In this document: positions 22,734 through 32,402 of the stretch, piece after piece | How positions within the stretch are numbered: position 1 is the stretch's first letter | How the letters are laid out: each line of letters starts with the position of its first letter | DNA from: JAHBTB01 sp964451255 | GTDB lineage: Bacteria > Armatimonadota > Fimbriimonadia > Fimbriimonadales > Fimbriimonadaceae | NCBI GenBank assembly: GCA_964451255.1 | Contig: CAYVHL010000004.1 | Location: 1 to 64,000 of the forward strand | DNA: 64,000 bases | Direction: 5' to 3' | Position numbers and translations under genes: made by a program | Notes under the pieces: model-generated | Database searches by the model: none | The model's input: the letters and a program-made list of their open reading frames with translations, nothing else | What the model was told of the DNA's origin: nothing

Positions 22734-24671
22734 ATGCCAGTCCAATCCACCGCCGGGATCCAGTCACCAGCCATGCCGCAGGTCGGCACGGCTCAGATCC
22801 TCCTCAGGCTATGGGGTTTTCTCAAACCGTACTGGTCCAAATTCATCCTCGGGTTGTTCTTCGTGTTACTGGCCGTGCCGTTCGGCCAACTGGTCGTCTT
22901 CTTGACCCGCGACCTGACGAACCAGGCCATCAACTCCGCGTCTTTGACGGCACCCCAGCGATGGGACGCCGTGGTCCACATCCTGTGGATGCAAGCTGGG
23001 TTCTGGCTGGTCAGCAACGTCCTGTCTGTATGGAGGGAGGTCATAGAGTGGTACGTCTCGATGCGGGCCACGCTTGATTTGCGGCTCCGTTACTACCACC
23101 ATCTTCTGCGCCTTTCGATGTCGACCTTGTCGCAAAGGCCGCCGGGCGAGCACCTCTACAGGGCCACTGCCGACATGGTCTCGATGTTTCGGGTCGGCAA
23201 CCGTGTGGAGACGTCCACGCCTGCAGGGCAGGTGCCGCCCGACAGCAAAGAGGTCCAACTCACATACCACTATTCCAACGACGTCGACCCCTATGACCCG
23301 GGCGTCATGGGGATCTTCAGCCGGACGATGCCCCTCTTCCTGGAGACCACCTATTCGCTGGCTTGGGGTTGCTTCTTCCTGTGGCTGATCGACCCGGTCA
23401 TCTCCCTGATGATGGTCTGCTACATCGTCCCGTTCGGCTACTTTTCGTACAAGGCGTTTGACAAGGTTCAGGCGGCTGGCTTCGAGTTCAAGACCGGCAT
23501 CGAGAACGAGACCGCCGTGTTGAGGGACAGCATCGCCGGGCTCCGGGCCGTCGCGACTGCCGGGCGGCTGGCCTTTCAACGCAAGAAGTTCTATCTGGCG
23601 GCTGGCGGTGCCCGGACGGCGGGCGTCCGGCTTGCCGGGAAGCTCGTCCAGGCACAGAACCTACTCCAACAAGGGATGCGGTGGGTGTTCACGATCGTCG
23701 TTTATCTCTATCTCGCACGGCGGATCATCCTGGGGCAGGCCACCATTGGCGACTGGGTCGCGACCGCGTTGCTCATCGAGACCGCCCAAATGCCGTTGCA
23801 AAACCTTGTCCAGTTGTTCCAGCTCGTCAAGGTGCAGCTCGTGCCTGTCCGGCGGATTTTGGAGACCCTGGACACCGCGCCACAACTCCTGGACAAGCCC
23901 GGCGCGAAAGTGGTCGGGCATCTCGAAGGCGGGATCGACCTGGACGAGGTCGATTTCGCTTACCGCGATGGCGAGCCGGTCCTCCGTGGCCTGACGCTCT
24001 CGATTAAGCCCGGCGAGTATCTGGGGATTGTGGGGCCGAGCGGCGCTGGGAAAAGCTCGCTCGTAAACCTCTGTCTGAGGCTTTACGGCGCCGGGAGCGG
24101 CGCAGTGTTGGTCGACGGGCAGGATATCCAGGACGTGGACGTCGAGTCGTACCTGCGCCATGTCGCCTGCGTTCCGCAGTCCACTTTTCTCTACCAAGGG
24201 ACGTTGGCCGACAACATTCGCTTTGGGCTGCCTCAGGCGACTGACGACCAGATACTTGACGCCCTTCGTCTGGCCGGCGCAGACGAGTTTGTGACGCGAC
24301 GCTCCGACGGGCTCATGTCCCTGGTCGGGGAGCGCAGCGGATTGAGCGGCGGAGAACGCCAGCGGATCGGCATCGCGCGGGCGATCGTCCGCGACCCCAA
24401 GATCCTCTTTCTGGACGAGGCGACATCTGCGCTCGACCCAGAGACCGAGGCCCATGTCCTGGCCACAATCGAGCGGATTCGAAAGGGCCGAACAGTCGTG
24501 ACGGTGGCGCACCGGCTCAAAGCGGTCGAAAACTGCGACCGGATCATCGTCTTGGACGGCGGTCGGATCGTCCAATCTGGAACCCACACAGAACTGGTGG
24601 GGCAACCAGGTGTCTACCGAGACCTGTGGCTGAGCCAGTCACCAAAGGAGGTCGATGGCCGCGGCCGTTGA
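22734..24671 (+). CDS. ABC exporter half-transporter (membrane domain plus ATPase) 1
   Basis: The protein has 645 residues: six-helix exporter membrane domain to about residue 390, then an ATPase domain. Walker A GPSGAGKSS near 434, signature LSGGERQRIGIARAI near 538 and Walker B ILFLDEATSALD near 558 are intact, with the H-loop VTVAHRL. An insertion of about 30 residues (VETSTPAGQVPPDSKEV..) lies in the first cytoplasmic loops. It overlaps the next ABC gene by 17 bases, so a heterodimer is likely. Exported cargo is unknown. ATG 22734; ATG 22773 is possible. Confidence 0.9.
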   Translation: MPVQSTAGIQSPAMPQVGTAQILLRLWGFLKPYWSKFILGLFFVLLAVPFGQLVVFLTRDLTNQAINSASLTAPQRWDAVVHILWMQAGFWLVSNVLSVWREVIEWYVSMRATLDLRLRYYHHLLRLSMSTLSQRPPGEHLYRATADMVSMFRVGNRVETSTPAGQVPPDSKEVQLTYHYSNDVDPYDPGVMGIFSRTMPLFLETTYSLAWGCFFLWLIDPVISLMMVCYIVPFGYFSYKAFDKVQAAGFEFKTGIENETAVLRDSIAGLRAVATAGRLAFQRKKFYLAAGGARTAGVRLAGKLVQAQNLLQQGMRWVFTIVVYLYLARRIILGQATIGDWVATALLIETAQMPLQNLVQLFQLVKVQLVPVRRILETLDTAPQLLDKPGAKVVGHLEGGIDLDEVDFAYRDGEPVLRGLTLSIKPGEYLGIVGPSGAGKSSLVNLCLRLYGAGSGAVLVDGQDIQDVDVESYLRHVACVPQSTFLYQGTLADNIRFGLPQATDDQILDALRLAGADEFVTRRSDGLMSLVGERSGLSGGERQRIGIARAIVRDPKILFLDEATSALDPETEAHVLATIERIRKGRTVVTVAHRLKAVENCDRIIVLDGGRIVQSGTHTELVGQPGVYRDLWLSQSPKEVDGRGR

Positions 24672-26445
24672 ATCGGGATACCTGGGCAAAGAAGTGTCCC
24701 GGGGTTCGTGGAAGGCGTTCCTCTTCGTCTTGCGCTTCCTGAAGCCGCAACTGCACCGGCTCCTCCTCGTCTGCCTGATCGACATCTCGGTCACGCTGCT
24801 GAACTTGGCGATGCCGTGGCTGGGGAAGTCGATCATCGACCAGGCGTTCCCGTCAAAAGACTGGAACCTTGCTGTCCGGATCGCACTGGTCCTGGCCGCC
24901 TTGGCGGCGTCGGTCTACTTGCTGTCTGCCCTGCGGACTTACATCTACAGCACCGCCGAGATGCTGGTCGGTCTGGACATCCGCCACAAAATGTACGGTC
25001 GGATCCAGCGCATCGCCCTCGAAGAGGTCGAATCGGTTCCGGTCGGGCAAATGCAGTTCCGGGTCGCCACCGACGCCGACCGCATCGCCCACATGTTGGT
25101 CCGCATCCTCCCGACATGCACGATGCTCGTCGAGTTCGCATTGATCCTTGTCGCAGCAGTCAGCGTCGATCCGATCCTGACCTTTGTCGTCCTTGGCTTC
25201 CTCGTACCGTGGACGATCTTGTTCGTCTGGGTGACCCACTACGGGCGGGTCTACGACCGCCGCCGGTTGAAGCTTTGCGAACTGCGGGACGCCTCGGTGA
25301 TGGAGGCCGCCTCCAGCTTCGCGACGATCAAAGCTTATGGCCGCACCAAGTTTGAGCGCGCCCGCAACACGAAGGCCAACGTCGCGGTCCAGCGTGTCGC
25401 GGCTCAGGGCTACCTGATCTTGGTCGGGTTTGAGTTCGCAACGCAGAAGCTCCTGCCGTTCCTCAAGCAGACCACCATCTACGTCTATCTGATCCGGAAG
25501 GTCATCTACGGCGAGATGACCTTGGGAATGACGGTCCCCATGATCGCCTACCTGGGGCGGCTTGCCTTTCCGTTGGAGCGGATCGTGAACTTTGGGTGCT
25601 GGATATGGCAGACCATGGTCTCGGCGGACCGCCTCATGCAGGTTCTCACTGCCCCGCAGGGCGCGGCCGACCGGGACGGGGCCGTCGCGCTCAATGACTA
25701 TTCGGGCCGCTTGGAAATGCGTGAAGTCCACGCTTCCCGCCCTGGGATCGGGCCGGTCCTCCGAGGTGTCGACCTCGTGGTCGAGCCAGGTCGCCGGGTG
25801 GCGGTCGTCGGCCCGAGCGGCGCGGGCAAGAGCACGCTGGTCTCGGTCGCGCTCAGGCTTGTCGAGCCTGAGACCGGGGCGGTGTTGATGGACGGGAAGG
25901 ACGTGCGTGACTTGACCGCGTCGACGTTCAGGCGTCAGTGCGGGGTCGTGAACCAGCACACCTTCATCTTCGCCGGTTCTGTCCGGGACAACCTGCTCGT
26001 CGCCGATCCCAAAGCCAGCGACGACCGATTGCTCGAAGTGCTGGGCGAGGTCGAGCTGGACGGTTGGCTGTCCGGCTTGACAGACGGCCTCGGGCAAGAC
26101 CTGGAGAGCGGTTCCGGACTTTCCGACGGCCAGCGGCAAAGGATCGGTCTGGCAAGGGCGATCCTTGACGACCCCAAGTTGCTGCTCCTGGACGAGCCGA
26201 CCTCCGCCCTTGACGCGGAGACCGAAGCGAAGGTCATCGCGACGATCAACCGCATCAGCGAGGGGAGAGCGGTACTTTACGTCACCCACCGTCTCCACAC
26301 CGTGGTCGATGCCGATGAGATTGTGGTGATGGACCAAGGCGCGGTCGTGGAGCGCGGCACCTACACAGATCTACTGCATCAAGGCGGACTCTTCAGTCGT
26401 ATGGCCCGTGCCCACGACCGGGCGAAATCGGCGGTGAACTCATGA
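24655..26445 (+). CDS. ABC exporter half-transporter (membrane domain plus ATPase) 2
   Basis: The protein has 596 residues. ATG 24655 follows AAAGGAGG with a three-base gap, the best ribosome site in the operon. The exporter membrane domain covers about residues 20-340. Walker A GPSGAGKSTLV (about 386), Walker B LLLLDEPTSALD (about 508) and H-loop YVTHRL are present. The signature reads LSDGQRQR rather than LSGGQ, a variant also found in peptide exporters. Probably pairs with the preceding half-transporter. The next gene overlaps by four bases (ATGA) and encodes a membrane-fusion-type adaptor. Confidence 0.9.
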   Translation: MAAAVESGYLGKEVSRGSWKAFLFVLRFLKPQLHRLLLVCLIDISVTLLNLAMPWLGKSIIDQAFPSKDWNLAVRIALVLAALAASVYLLSALRTYIYSTAEMLVGLDIRHKMYGRIQRIALEEVESVPVGQMQFRVATDADRIAHMLVRILPTCTMLVEFALILVAAVSVDPILTFVVLGFLVPWTILFVWVTHYGRVYDRRRLKLCELRDASVMEAASSFATIKAYGRTKFERARNTKANVAVQRVAAQGYLILVGFEFATQKLLPFLKQTTIYVYLIRKVIYGEMTLGMTVPMIAYLGRLAFPLERIVNFGCWIWQTMVSADRLMQVLTAPQGAADRDGAVALNDYSGRLEMREVHASRPGIGPVLRGVDLVVEPGRRVAVVGPSGAGKSTLVSVALRLVEPETGAVLMDGKDVRDLTASTFRRQCGVVNQHTFIFAGSVRDNLLVADPKASDDRLLEVLGEVELDGWLSGLTDGLGQDLESGSGLSDGQRQRIGLARAILDDPKLLLLDEPTSALDAETEAKVIATINRISEGRAVLYVTHRLHTVVDADEIVVMDQGAVVERGTYTDLLHQGGLFSRMARAHDRAKSAVNS

Positions 26446-27542
26446 AAGTGATATTGCCTCAGGATTGGCGCACGCAAAACCGCGCCCTGCGCCGTGTCTA
26501 TGCCAAATACATGACCTGGCTGGAAAGGCTCGGATATGTCGTCGTGGCGTTGGTCATCGTCGGGTTCGTCTTTGCCTTCAACTACCCGGTGGACGAGACC
26601 GTGTCGGCGGAAAAAGTCAAGCTCGAACTCTCCGGACAAGCGATCACCTTTGACACGCCTGTGCACGTGATCGAGATGCTCGTGCCTGAAGACGCCGAGG
26701 TGCGGAAAGGGCAAGAGATCTTCACCTATCAAGCGGGTGACGGTGGCAGGCCAGTGGCCTTCGTGTCACCGATCGACGGCATTGTCAAGATGTCGGCTCC
26801 AACGGATCGGTCTAACTCTGTCCCTGCAGGCACTGAATTGGGTCGGGTCTATGACCCCAAGACCGTCGTGTTCAGTGCGAGTTTGTCCGGGCAGTCGGTC
26901 TCACGGGCCAACAAGGCCGACAAGGTGAAGATTTCGAACATCGTCGTGGAGCCGACGGCGGGCGTCACTTACCGCCTGGCGACGCCTTCCGGAACCGTCG
27001 TCTCTAGCCAAGTTTTCGACGACAGCCTTCTGAAAGCCGCGACTGAGGCGATCAAGGGTTACGATCTTCGACTCAGAGACGACCGACCGTTCGCACCGTC
27101 GGCAGTGACCGATCTGACGATCGAGGCGACGGGCGACAAGGGGGCCTTGGCCGTCGACCCCAAGTCCGACCTTGTCTGTGACGGCCTCGTGGTCTCCGGC
27201 GAGGCCAAAGCTGTCGTCCAGGCGGCGGATCTGCCTGCGCCGCTTGCTGACCGGCTCCGGGCGACCGTCAAGGACGCCATGGCCCGACAAGGTCTCCAGC
27301 CGCCAGCCGACCTTCGGTTTGTGATCAAGCTCAAAGCCGAACTGGGCGCAGGTTCGGACCAGTTGATCCAGGGTACGGCGTTGACCAGGACGTTCGACAT
27401 CCAGGGCAAGGTGGTCGACCCGCCTGAGTCTTTGCTCCTCGCCGTACGTCGCGCCTTCTTGGCCGGCAAGAGCGTCACTGCCAAAGTGGACCTCAAGACC
27501 GGGTCGAGGCCGCTCGCGACCATCCTCCTAAAGAAATCATGA
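26442..27542 (+). CDS. HlyD-like membrane fusion/adaptor protein
   Basis: The protein has 366 residues with one N-terminal membrane helix (about 30-50) and a large external part. VHVIEMLVPEDAEVRKGQEIFTYQAGDGGRPVAFVSPIDGIVKM is a biotinyl/lipoyl-like half-motif pair as in HlyD-type adaptors, though no long coiled coil is seen between the halves. The C-terminal 200 residues are not recognised. Start ATG overlaps the stop of ABC protein 2, and its own stop overlaps the next ATG. It likely couples the ABC pair to an outer-membrane channel, which is not encoded here. Confidence 0.72.
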   Translation: MKVILPQDWRTQNRALRRVYAKYMTWLERLGYVVVALVIVGFVFAFNYPVDETVSAEKVKLELSGQAITFDTPVHVIEMLVPEDAEVRKGQEIFTYQAGDGGRPVAFVSPIDGIVKMSAPTDRSNSVPAGTELGRVYDPKTVVFSASLSGQSVSRANKADKVKISNIVVEPTAGVTYRLATPSGTVVSSQVFDDSLLKAATEAIKGYDLRLRDDRPFAPSAVTDLTIEATGDKGALAVDPKSDLVCDGLVVSGEAKAVVQAADLPAPLADRLRATVKDAMARQGLQPPADLRFVIKLKAELGAGSDQLIQGTALTRTFDIQGKVVDPPESLLLAVRRAFLAGKSVTAKVDLKTGSRPLATILLKKS

Positions 27543-29659
27543 TCGTTCCCCCCGCTTCCGCCACGAAACTGGCCCTGCCTGAACCTGTCGACCACGCGGG
27601 CCACCCCCGATATGCCGAACGGGTGTACGCCGGGGTGCTCGGGAAGCTCATCGGCGTCTACTTGGGCCGTCCAGTTGAAAACTGGAGCCAGGAGCGGATC
27701 GAAGCAGAGTTCGGGGAGATCAGCTATTACGTCCACGAGAAGCGGGCGCGTCGCCTGATCGTCACCGACGACGATATCTCGGGCACCCTGACTTTCTTGC
27801 GGTCTCTCGAAGACAACGGTTACGATCAGAACCTCACACCTGAACAGATCGGGCGCACTTGGCTCAACTACTTGATCGAAGAGAAGACGATCTTGTGGTG
27901 GGGCGGCATGGGCAACTCGACCGAGCACACCGCCTACCTGCGCCTCAAGCACGGTGTCCCGGCGCCTCAAAGCGGGTCAGCTGCCCTCAACTCGAAGATC
28001 GTGTCCGAGCAGATCGGCAGCCAGATCTTCATCGACGGTTGGGGTCTCGTCAACCCTGGAGACCCCGAACGCGCGGCCGATTTCGCCCGCCGAGCCGCCA
28101 GCGTCAGCCACGATGGCGAGGCCGTCTATGGCGCCCAAGTCGTGGCCGCGATGGTCGCCCTGGCGTTCATCAAGAGCGATATCACCGAGATCGTCGAGGA
28201 GGCGGCACGGCTAGTGCCTGCCGACTCCGACATCCGTCGGCTCATTGACGACTTGCTTTCTGGACTGGCCAAGGGCGACACGTGGCGCGACGCCAGGGAG
28301 TTTCTCAACCGTTCCTATGGGTACGACCGGTTTGTCGGCAACTGCCACTTGGTGCCTAACCACGGCGTCGTCATCCTAAGCCTGCTGCACGGGCGGGGCA
28401 GCTTTGATGACTCGTTGATGATGGCCAACACATCTGGGTGGGACACCGACTGCAACTCGGGCAACGTCGGCGCGGTGTTGGGGGTTTTGGGAGGGCTGGA
28501 GGGAATGTCCGCCAAGGACTGGCGAGGCCCGGTCGCCGACCGCCTCTACCTTCCGTCGGCCGACACAGGCAGGTCCATCACCGACGCGGCCGCCGAGTCT
28601 GTGGTCGTCGTCAACGCAGGGCGCGCGCTCGCCGGATTGCCGTCTGTGAACCCCAAGAACGGGGCAAAGTTCCACTTCGCCTTTCCTGGCTCCGTCCAGG
28701 GGTGGCGTTGCCACGAGACGTCAGAGTCGGTCGCAAACTCCAGTGACATCGACCCAGGGTTGCCTTCCGGGCTGGTGATCGACGCGTCCCGGCATCCGGT
28801 CAAGGCGTCGACGCCGACGTTCATCCCGCCTGAGTTCAAGGACGTCGTCACCGGCTACGTGCTGGTCGCTAGTCCGACCCTCTATCCGGGCCAGGTCGTC
28901 CAATTGGCGCTGGGTGGATTGGCAGACAGCTCCGCTGGACGACTCTTCCTCAGCCGGTACGACGAGAACGACGAGACGATCCACGTGGTCGGCCCCGGGT
29001 TTCGGCTCTCCACGGGAGAAGAAGCCGCTCTTGCTTGGGAGATCCCCGACCAGGGCGGGTATCCGATCCACGAGGTGGGCATCGAATTGGACAGCGGGCA
29101 GGTGCTTGTGGATTCGATCGACTGGCGGGGGGTGCCGACGACATCGTGGCCGCCGGTCAAGGGGACGATGTGGGCCCGGGCATGGGGGCAGGCGGTCGAT
29201 CGATTCCAGTACCCGCGTGACAACTATGAGTTTCTCACCCACAACGAAGGGGTCGGGTTGCTCATCCAAGGCCACCGTGAGTGGGCCGACTATCGGGTCA
29301 CGGCCCGCGTGACGCCGAGGATGGCAGTCGCCTGTGGCCTTGCCGTGCGATGCCAAGGGATGCGCCGATACTATGCGTTCGTATTTGGCGAGGCGGGTGA
29401 GCTTCGATTGGACAAGGTCGACCATGAACGGACGTCGCTTGCCCGCGTCGCGTTCAGTTGGAAACCGTTCCACGACTACCAGTTCTGCGCCGAGGTCTCC
29501 GGGAACAAGCTGCGCTTGACGGTCGACGGTGAACTCATCATGCAAGCGACCGACGATGACGGCCCGATCCCGAGCGGGGCGGTAGCCTACGTCGTCGAGT
29601 CGGGTTGTTTCGGCGCCGGCACACCGTCGATCGAACCGCTCCGAGGCAAGCTCCTTTGA
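27539..29659 (+). CDS. ADP-ribosylglycohydrolase-family protein with C-terminal concanavalin-like domain
   Basis: The protein has 706 residues. Residues 25-360 form the ADP-ribosylglycohydrolase fold: the metal-binding VTDDDISG near 77 and GWDTDCNSGNVGAVLG near 300 match the paired acidic motifs of the family, which cleaves N- or O-glycosidic bonds to ribose. A middle domain follows (about 390-560). The last 150 residues (NEGVGLLIQGHREWADYRVTARV.., RYYAFVFGEAGELRLDKV, LRLTVDGELIMQATDDDG) resemble LamG/3-keto-disaccharide-hydrolase domains that bind sugars. No signal peptide is seen. The gene overlaps both neighbours. A glycan or nucleoside substrate is more plausible here than ADP-ribosyl protein (inference from operon). 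Confidence 0.82.
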   Translation: MIVPPASATKLALPEPVDHAGHPRYAERVYAGVLGKLIGVYLGRPVENWSQERIEAEFGEISYYVHEKRARRLIVTDDDISGTLTFLRSLEDNGYDQNLTPEQIGRTWLNYLIEEKTILWWGGMGNSTEHTAYLRLKHGVPAPQSGSAALNSKIVSEQIGSQIFIDGWGLVNPGDPERAADFARRAASVSHDGEAVYGAQVVAAMVALAFIKSDITEIVEEAARLVPADSDIRRLIDDLLSGLAKGDTWRDAREFLNRSYGYDRFVGNCHLVPNHGVVILSLLHGRGSFDDSLMMANTSGWDTDCNSGNVGAVLGVLGGLEGMSAKDWRGPVADRLYLPSADTGRSITDAAAESVVVVNAGRALAGLPSVNPKNGAKFHFAFPGSVQGWRCHETSESVANSSDIDPGLPSGLVIDASRHPVKASTPTFIPPEFKDVVTGYVLVASPTLYPGQVVQLALGGLADSSAGRLFLSRYDENDETIHVVGPGFRLSTGEEAALAWEIPDQGGYPIHEVGIELDSGQVLVDSIDWRGVPTTSWPPVKGTMWARAWGQAVDRFQYPRDNYEFLTHNEGVGLLIQGHREWADYRVTARVTPRMAVACGLAVRCQGMRRYYAFVFGEAGELRLDKVDHERTSLARVAFSWKPFHDYQFCAEVSGNKLRLTVDGELIMQATDDDGPIPSGAVAYVVESGCFGAGTPSIEPLRGKLL

Positions 29660-31278
29660 TGTCGTTCCGATTCACATCCGGGCCACTGCAGACCGCCGTC
29701 GACAGGAGCGTCGAACGTCGGCTCAAGCGGTTCGTCCAGGACGCTGAATCGGAACCGGTGGCCCTCTTTTCGCCTGAAGCCCGGGAATCCAGTCCGGGTG
29801 GCGATTGGTACGGCGAGCATGTCGGAAAGTGGCTCGTGGCTGCGAGCAAAGCTGTGGCCAGGACGGGCGACGAGGAACTGAGGTCGTCTATCGTGGCCGT
29901 CGTGGCCGCCCTGACCAGTTGGCAGGAACCAGACGGGTACCTGGGGACGTATCCGGTTTCGTCCCCGTCGAGGTTCACGTCGCCCGACGCTGAGGGACAT
30001 CGGACCTGGGATCTGTGGGTGCACGCCTGGATGATCCTTGGTTTGTTGGAGACGGGGCTCGCCCCCGCGCAAATCGCGGCGGAGCGTGTCGGCCGCTTGG
30101 TGGCCTGCACCTTCCGTGACGGTAGGCACTTGGCCCAACAGGGCAACCACTCGGGTCTGAGCAGCTTGGTCATGATCGAGCCGCTGGCCCGGCTTTGCCA
30201 AGCGACGGGTGACAATTTGTTTGCTGAATTGGCGAGGGCCGAGTTGGTGGCCGCCGACCTCGGACTCCATGACGCCAAGGCCGGGTGCGACGTCACTTCG
30301 ATCGGCACAGGCAAGGCGTACCAGATCCTCTGGTGCCTGCTCGGCATGCTTGAGCTCGGCGTCGCGCTGGAGGATGGGTCGCTGATTGACGCGGCCAAGT
30401 GTCTCTATGAGGACGTCAGGCTGCACCATCTCTCGCCGCTCGGCGGCCCATGGGGTGGAATCGCCACACACAAGGAGGTCTTCAACCCCCGGGGGTTCTT
30501 CTCTCCGACCGGCTTTGTCGAGACCTGCTCGTCAACGACCTGGCTCGACCTGTCGGCGCGGCTCTACCGCGTCACAGGTGACCCAGCCTACGCCGCCGAG
30601 GCGGAGCGGGTCCTTCTCAACGCGATCCTGGGCGCCCAAGACGCCAACGGTGAGGACTGGTGCTACTTCACCTTCGCCAATGGGCGTCGCAACAACACCT
30701 ATCATTGGGCGTGTTGCAAGTCGAGCGGCGCTTTGGCGCTGGAGCTTGCGACGGAGGCTGCCTTCGACGGGACGACGATCAACCTGCTCCAACCGTTCGA
30801 ATCCGATGGGCTAAGACTGGATGCCGACGGAGACGACTTCGTCCTGGCCTCGGAGAGGCCGGCCGAGGTCCATGTCCGGGTTCCAGAGTGGGGCGCTCTG
30901 AAAGGGGGGAGCAACGGATACTTCCACGTCGCACTCCAGCCAGGCACCCCGGCCCGGTTCACGTGCCGTCCCACGGTCCGTATGCATGAACAGACGCACA
31001 CCGTCGACCACCATGGGCAAGAGGTCGTCCGTGAGGAGTATGTCTGCTTCAGTCGAGGCCCATTTGTCTTGGCAGCCGCGACAGATGGGGACATCCACGC
31101 CGCCCAAACCTTACGGTTACCGCGCCTGTTCCCAATGAACTGTGTCCAGGACGACGGGGCAGGTGCGGAGATCCGGCCGGTCGGGGGCAAAGCGGTCAAG
31201 CTCGAACCCTATTTCATGGCGGGCGGCAGGCATGACGGGGCGTGGCGGAACACCTGGTTCCCGGTGGCCTGGCAATGA
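29659..31278 (+). CDS. GH127-like glycoside hydrolase (beta-L-arabinofuranosidase family)
   Basis: The protein has 539 residues from ATG 29659 (TGATG overlap with the previous stop). ETCSSTTWLDLSARLYRVTGD near 287-292 supplies the Glu and Cys, and WACCKSSG near 351-353 the paired Cys, of the zinc/cysteine active site known in GH127 enzymes. (Alpha/alpha)6-barrel features such as GGPWGGIATHKEVFNPRGFF and YAAEAERVLLNAILGAQ also fit. Family members release L-arabinofuranose or related sugars. No signal peptide, so cytoplasmic action on imported or internal oligosaccharides is suggested. Exact substrate unknown. Confidence 0.83.
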   Translation: MSFRFTSGPLQTAVDRSVERRLKRFVQDAESEPVALFSPEARESSPGGDWYGEHVGKWLVAASKAVARTGDEELRSSIVAVVAALTSWQEPDGYLGTYPVSSPSRFTSPDAEGHRTWDLWVHAWMILGLLETGLAPAQIAAERVGRLVACTFRDGRHLAQQGNHSGLSSLVMIEPLARLCQATGDNLFAELARAELVAADLGLHDAKAGCDVTSIGTGKAYQILWCLLGMLELGVALEDGSLIDAAKCLYEDVRLHHLSPLGGPWGGIATHKEVFNPRGFFSPTGFVETCSSTTWLDLSARLYRVTGDPAYAAEAERVLLNAILGAQDANGEDWCYFTFANGRRNNTYHWACCKSSGALALELATEAAFDGTTINLLQPFESDGLRLDADGDDFVLASERPAEVHVRVPEWGALKGGSNGYFHVALQPGTPARFTCRPTVRMHEQTHTVDHHGQEVVREEYVCFSRGPFVLAAATDGDIHAAQTLRLPRLFPMNCVQDDGAGAEIRPVGGKAVKLEPYFMAGGRHDGAWRNTWFPVAWQ

Positions 31279-32402
31279 TCGAAGTAGGCTACACCGGGCC
31301 TGATGTCCGGGCCGACGTGCGGCTCGTGGCCGAGCCCGCCGACGCCTTCAGCTTTACCTTTGAGTCATCGGTCGCGGCTCTCTATGGGGAGTTGATCGTC
31401 CGCCAGGTTGAAGCCGTCGCGACGGAGTGGGGACGACCAGCCTTGCGGATCCACGCGGAAGACTCCGGTGCCCTCCCGTTCGCGTGGCGGGCCAGGTTGT
31501 CCGCGCTTTTCGCCCAATCAGGGGCCAAGGCCCCCGAAGCGGCCCCAAGGTACCGCACTCCAAATCGGGACAGGTTACGCAGGTCGCGCCTATACGTACC
31601 TGGGGACACGCCGAAGCTCCTGCTCAACGCGACCCTTTGTCCCGCGGACGCAATGGTGTTCGACCTGGAAGACTCGGTGCCGGTCGGTCGCAAGGCCAGT
31701 GCCCGGTGGATGGTGCGCGAAGCGCTTCAGACCCTCGATTTCGGGGCGAGCGAGGTGTGCGTCCGTCTCAATGCCGGTGAAGCAGGGATTGAAGAGGCCG
31801 AATTCTTGGCCTCAGCCGGAGTCGAGGCCTTTTGGCTGCCCAAGTGCGGGCGGATCGAGGACGTCCTCGCCGTGAGCCGGTCGCTAGACAAGGCCGGGTC
31901 AGCCGCCCTCCTGGTCCTTCTGATCGAGTCGGCGACAGGCGTGGAGAACGTCATTGACCTGCTTCGGTCAAGTGACCGGGTCGTGGCCGTGTCGCTAGGG
32001 GTGGAGGACTACCTTCAAGACCTTGGCGTCGACCGGACGGAGGGGCAGGCAGAGTCGGCGTGGGCGCGGGGCAGAGTGCTCAACGCCGCGGTCGCGTCGG
32101 GTGTCATGCCCTTGGCTTCGGTTTACCCAGGGTTTGACGACTTGGCCCCTGTGACCGCCTACGCGAGGTCCGCCCGCGCGGCAGGCTATCGTGGCGTCGG
32201 TTGCATCCACCCGAGCCAAGTGGAGGCCGTGCACCGGGGATTTACCCCCACTGCCGAGGAAGTCGTAAACGCCAAGCGTGTAGCCCAAGCCTTTGAGGAA
32301 GCCGGGCGACACGCGGTCGCCCTCGACGGGCGCATGATTGACGAGCCCGTCTATCGTCGTGCCGTCCGCACCCTCGCACTTGCGGAGGGCGAAACGCCGT
32401 GA
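31275..32402 (+). CDS. CitD-CitE fusion: citrate lyase acyl-carrier-like domain plus CoA-ester lyase
   Basis: The protein has 375 residues; ATG 31275 overlaps the previous stop (ATGA). Residues 1-85 resemble CitD, the gamma subunit: FESSVAALYGELIVRQVEAV and DSGALPFAWRARLSALFA align with its core. The Ser that carries the phosphoribosyl-dephospho-CoA group in CitD (in SGDV) is not conserved; the site reads TGPDV. From about residue 105 the HpcH/CitE barrel follows: RSRLYVPGDTPKLL, MVFDLEDSVP (metal), LIESATGVENV, GCIHPSQV. It normally splits citryl groups to oxaloacetate and acetyl. No citC, citX or citG is nearby. Confidence 0.8.
   Translation: MIEVGYTGPDVRADVRLVAEPADAFSFTFESSVAALYGELIVRQVEAVATEWGRPALRIHAEDSGALPFAWRARLSALFAQSGAKAPEAAPRYRTPNRDRLRRSRLYVPGDTPKLLLNATLCPADAMVFDLEDSVPVGRKASARWMVREALQTLDFGASEVCVRLNAGEAGIEEAEFLASAGVEAFWLPKCGRIEDVLAVSRSLDKAGSAALLVLLIESATGVENVIDLLRSSDRVVAVSLGVEDYLQDLGVDRTEGQAESAWARGRVLNAAVASGVMPLASVYPGFDDLAPVTAYARSARAAGYRGVGCIHPSQVEAVHRGFTPTAEEVVNAKRVAQAFEEAGRHAVALDGRMIDEPVYRRAVRTLALAEGETP

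Noticed and set aside
24853..26337. Minus-strand frame of 494 codons opposite the second ABC gene
   Set aside because: Antisense to a gene with intact Walker motifs; composition dominated by Asp, Arg, Gln and His.
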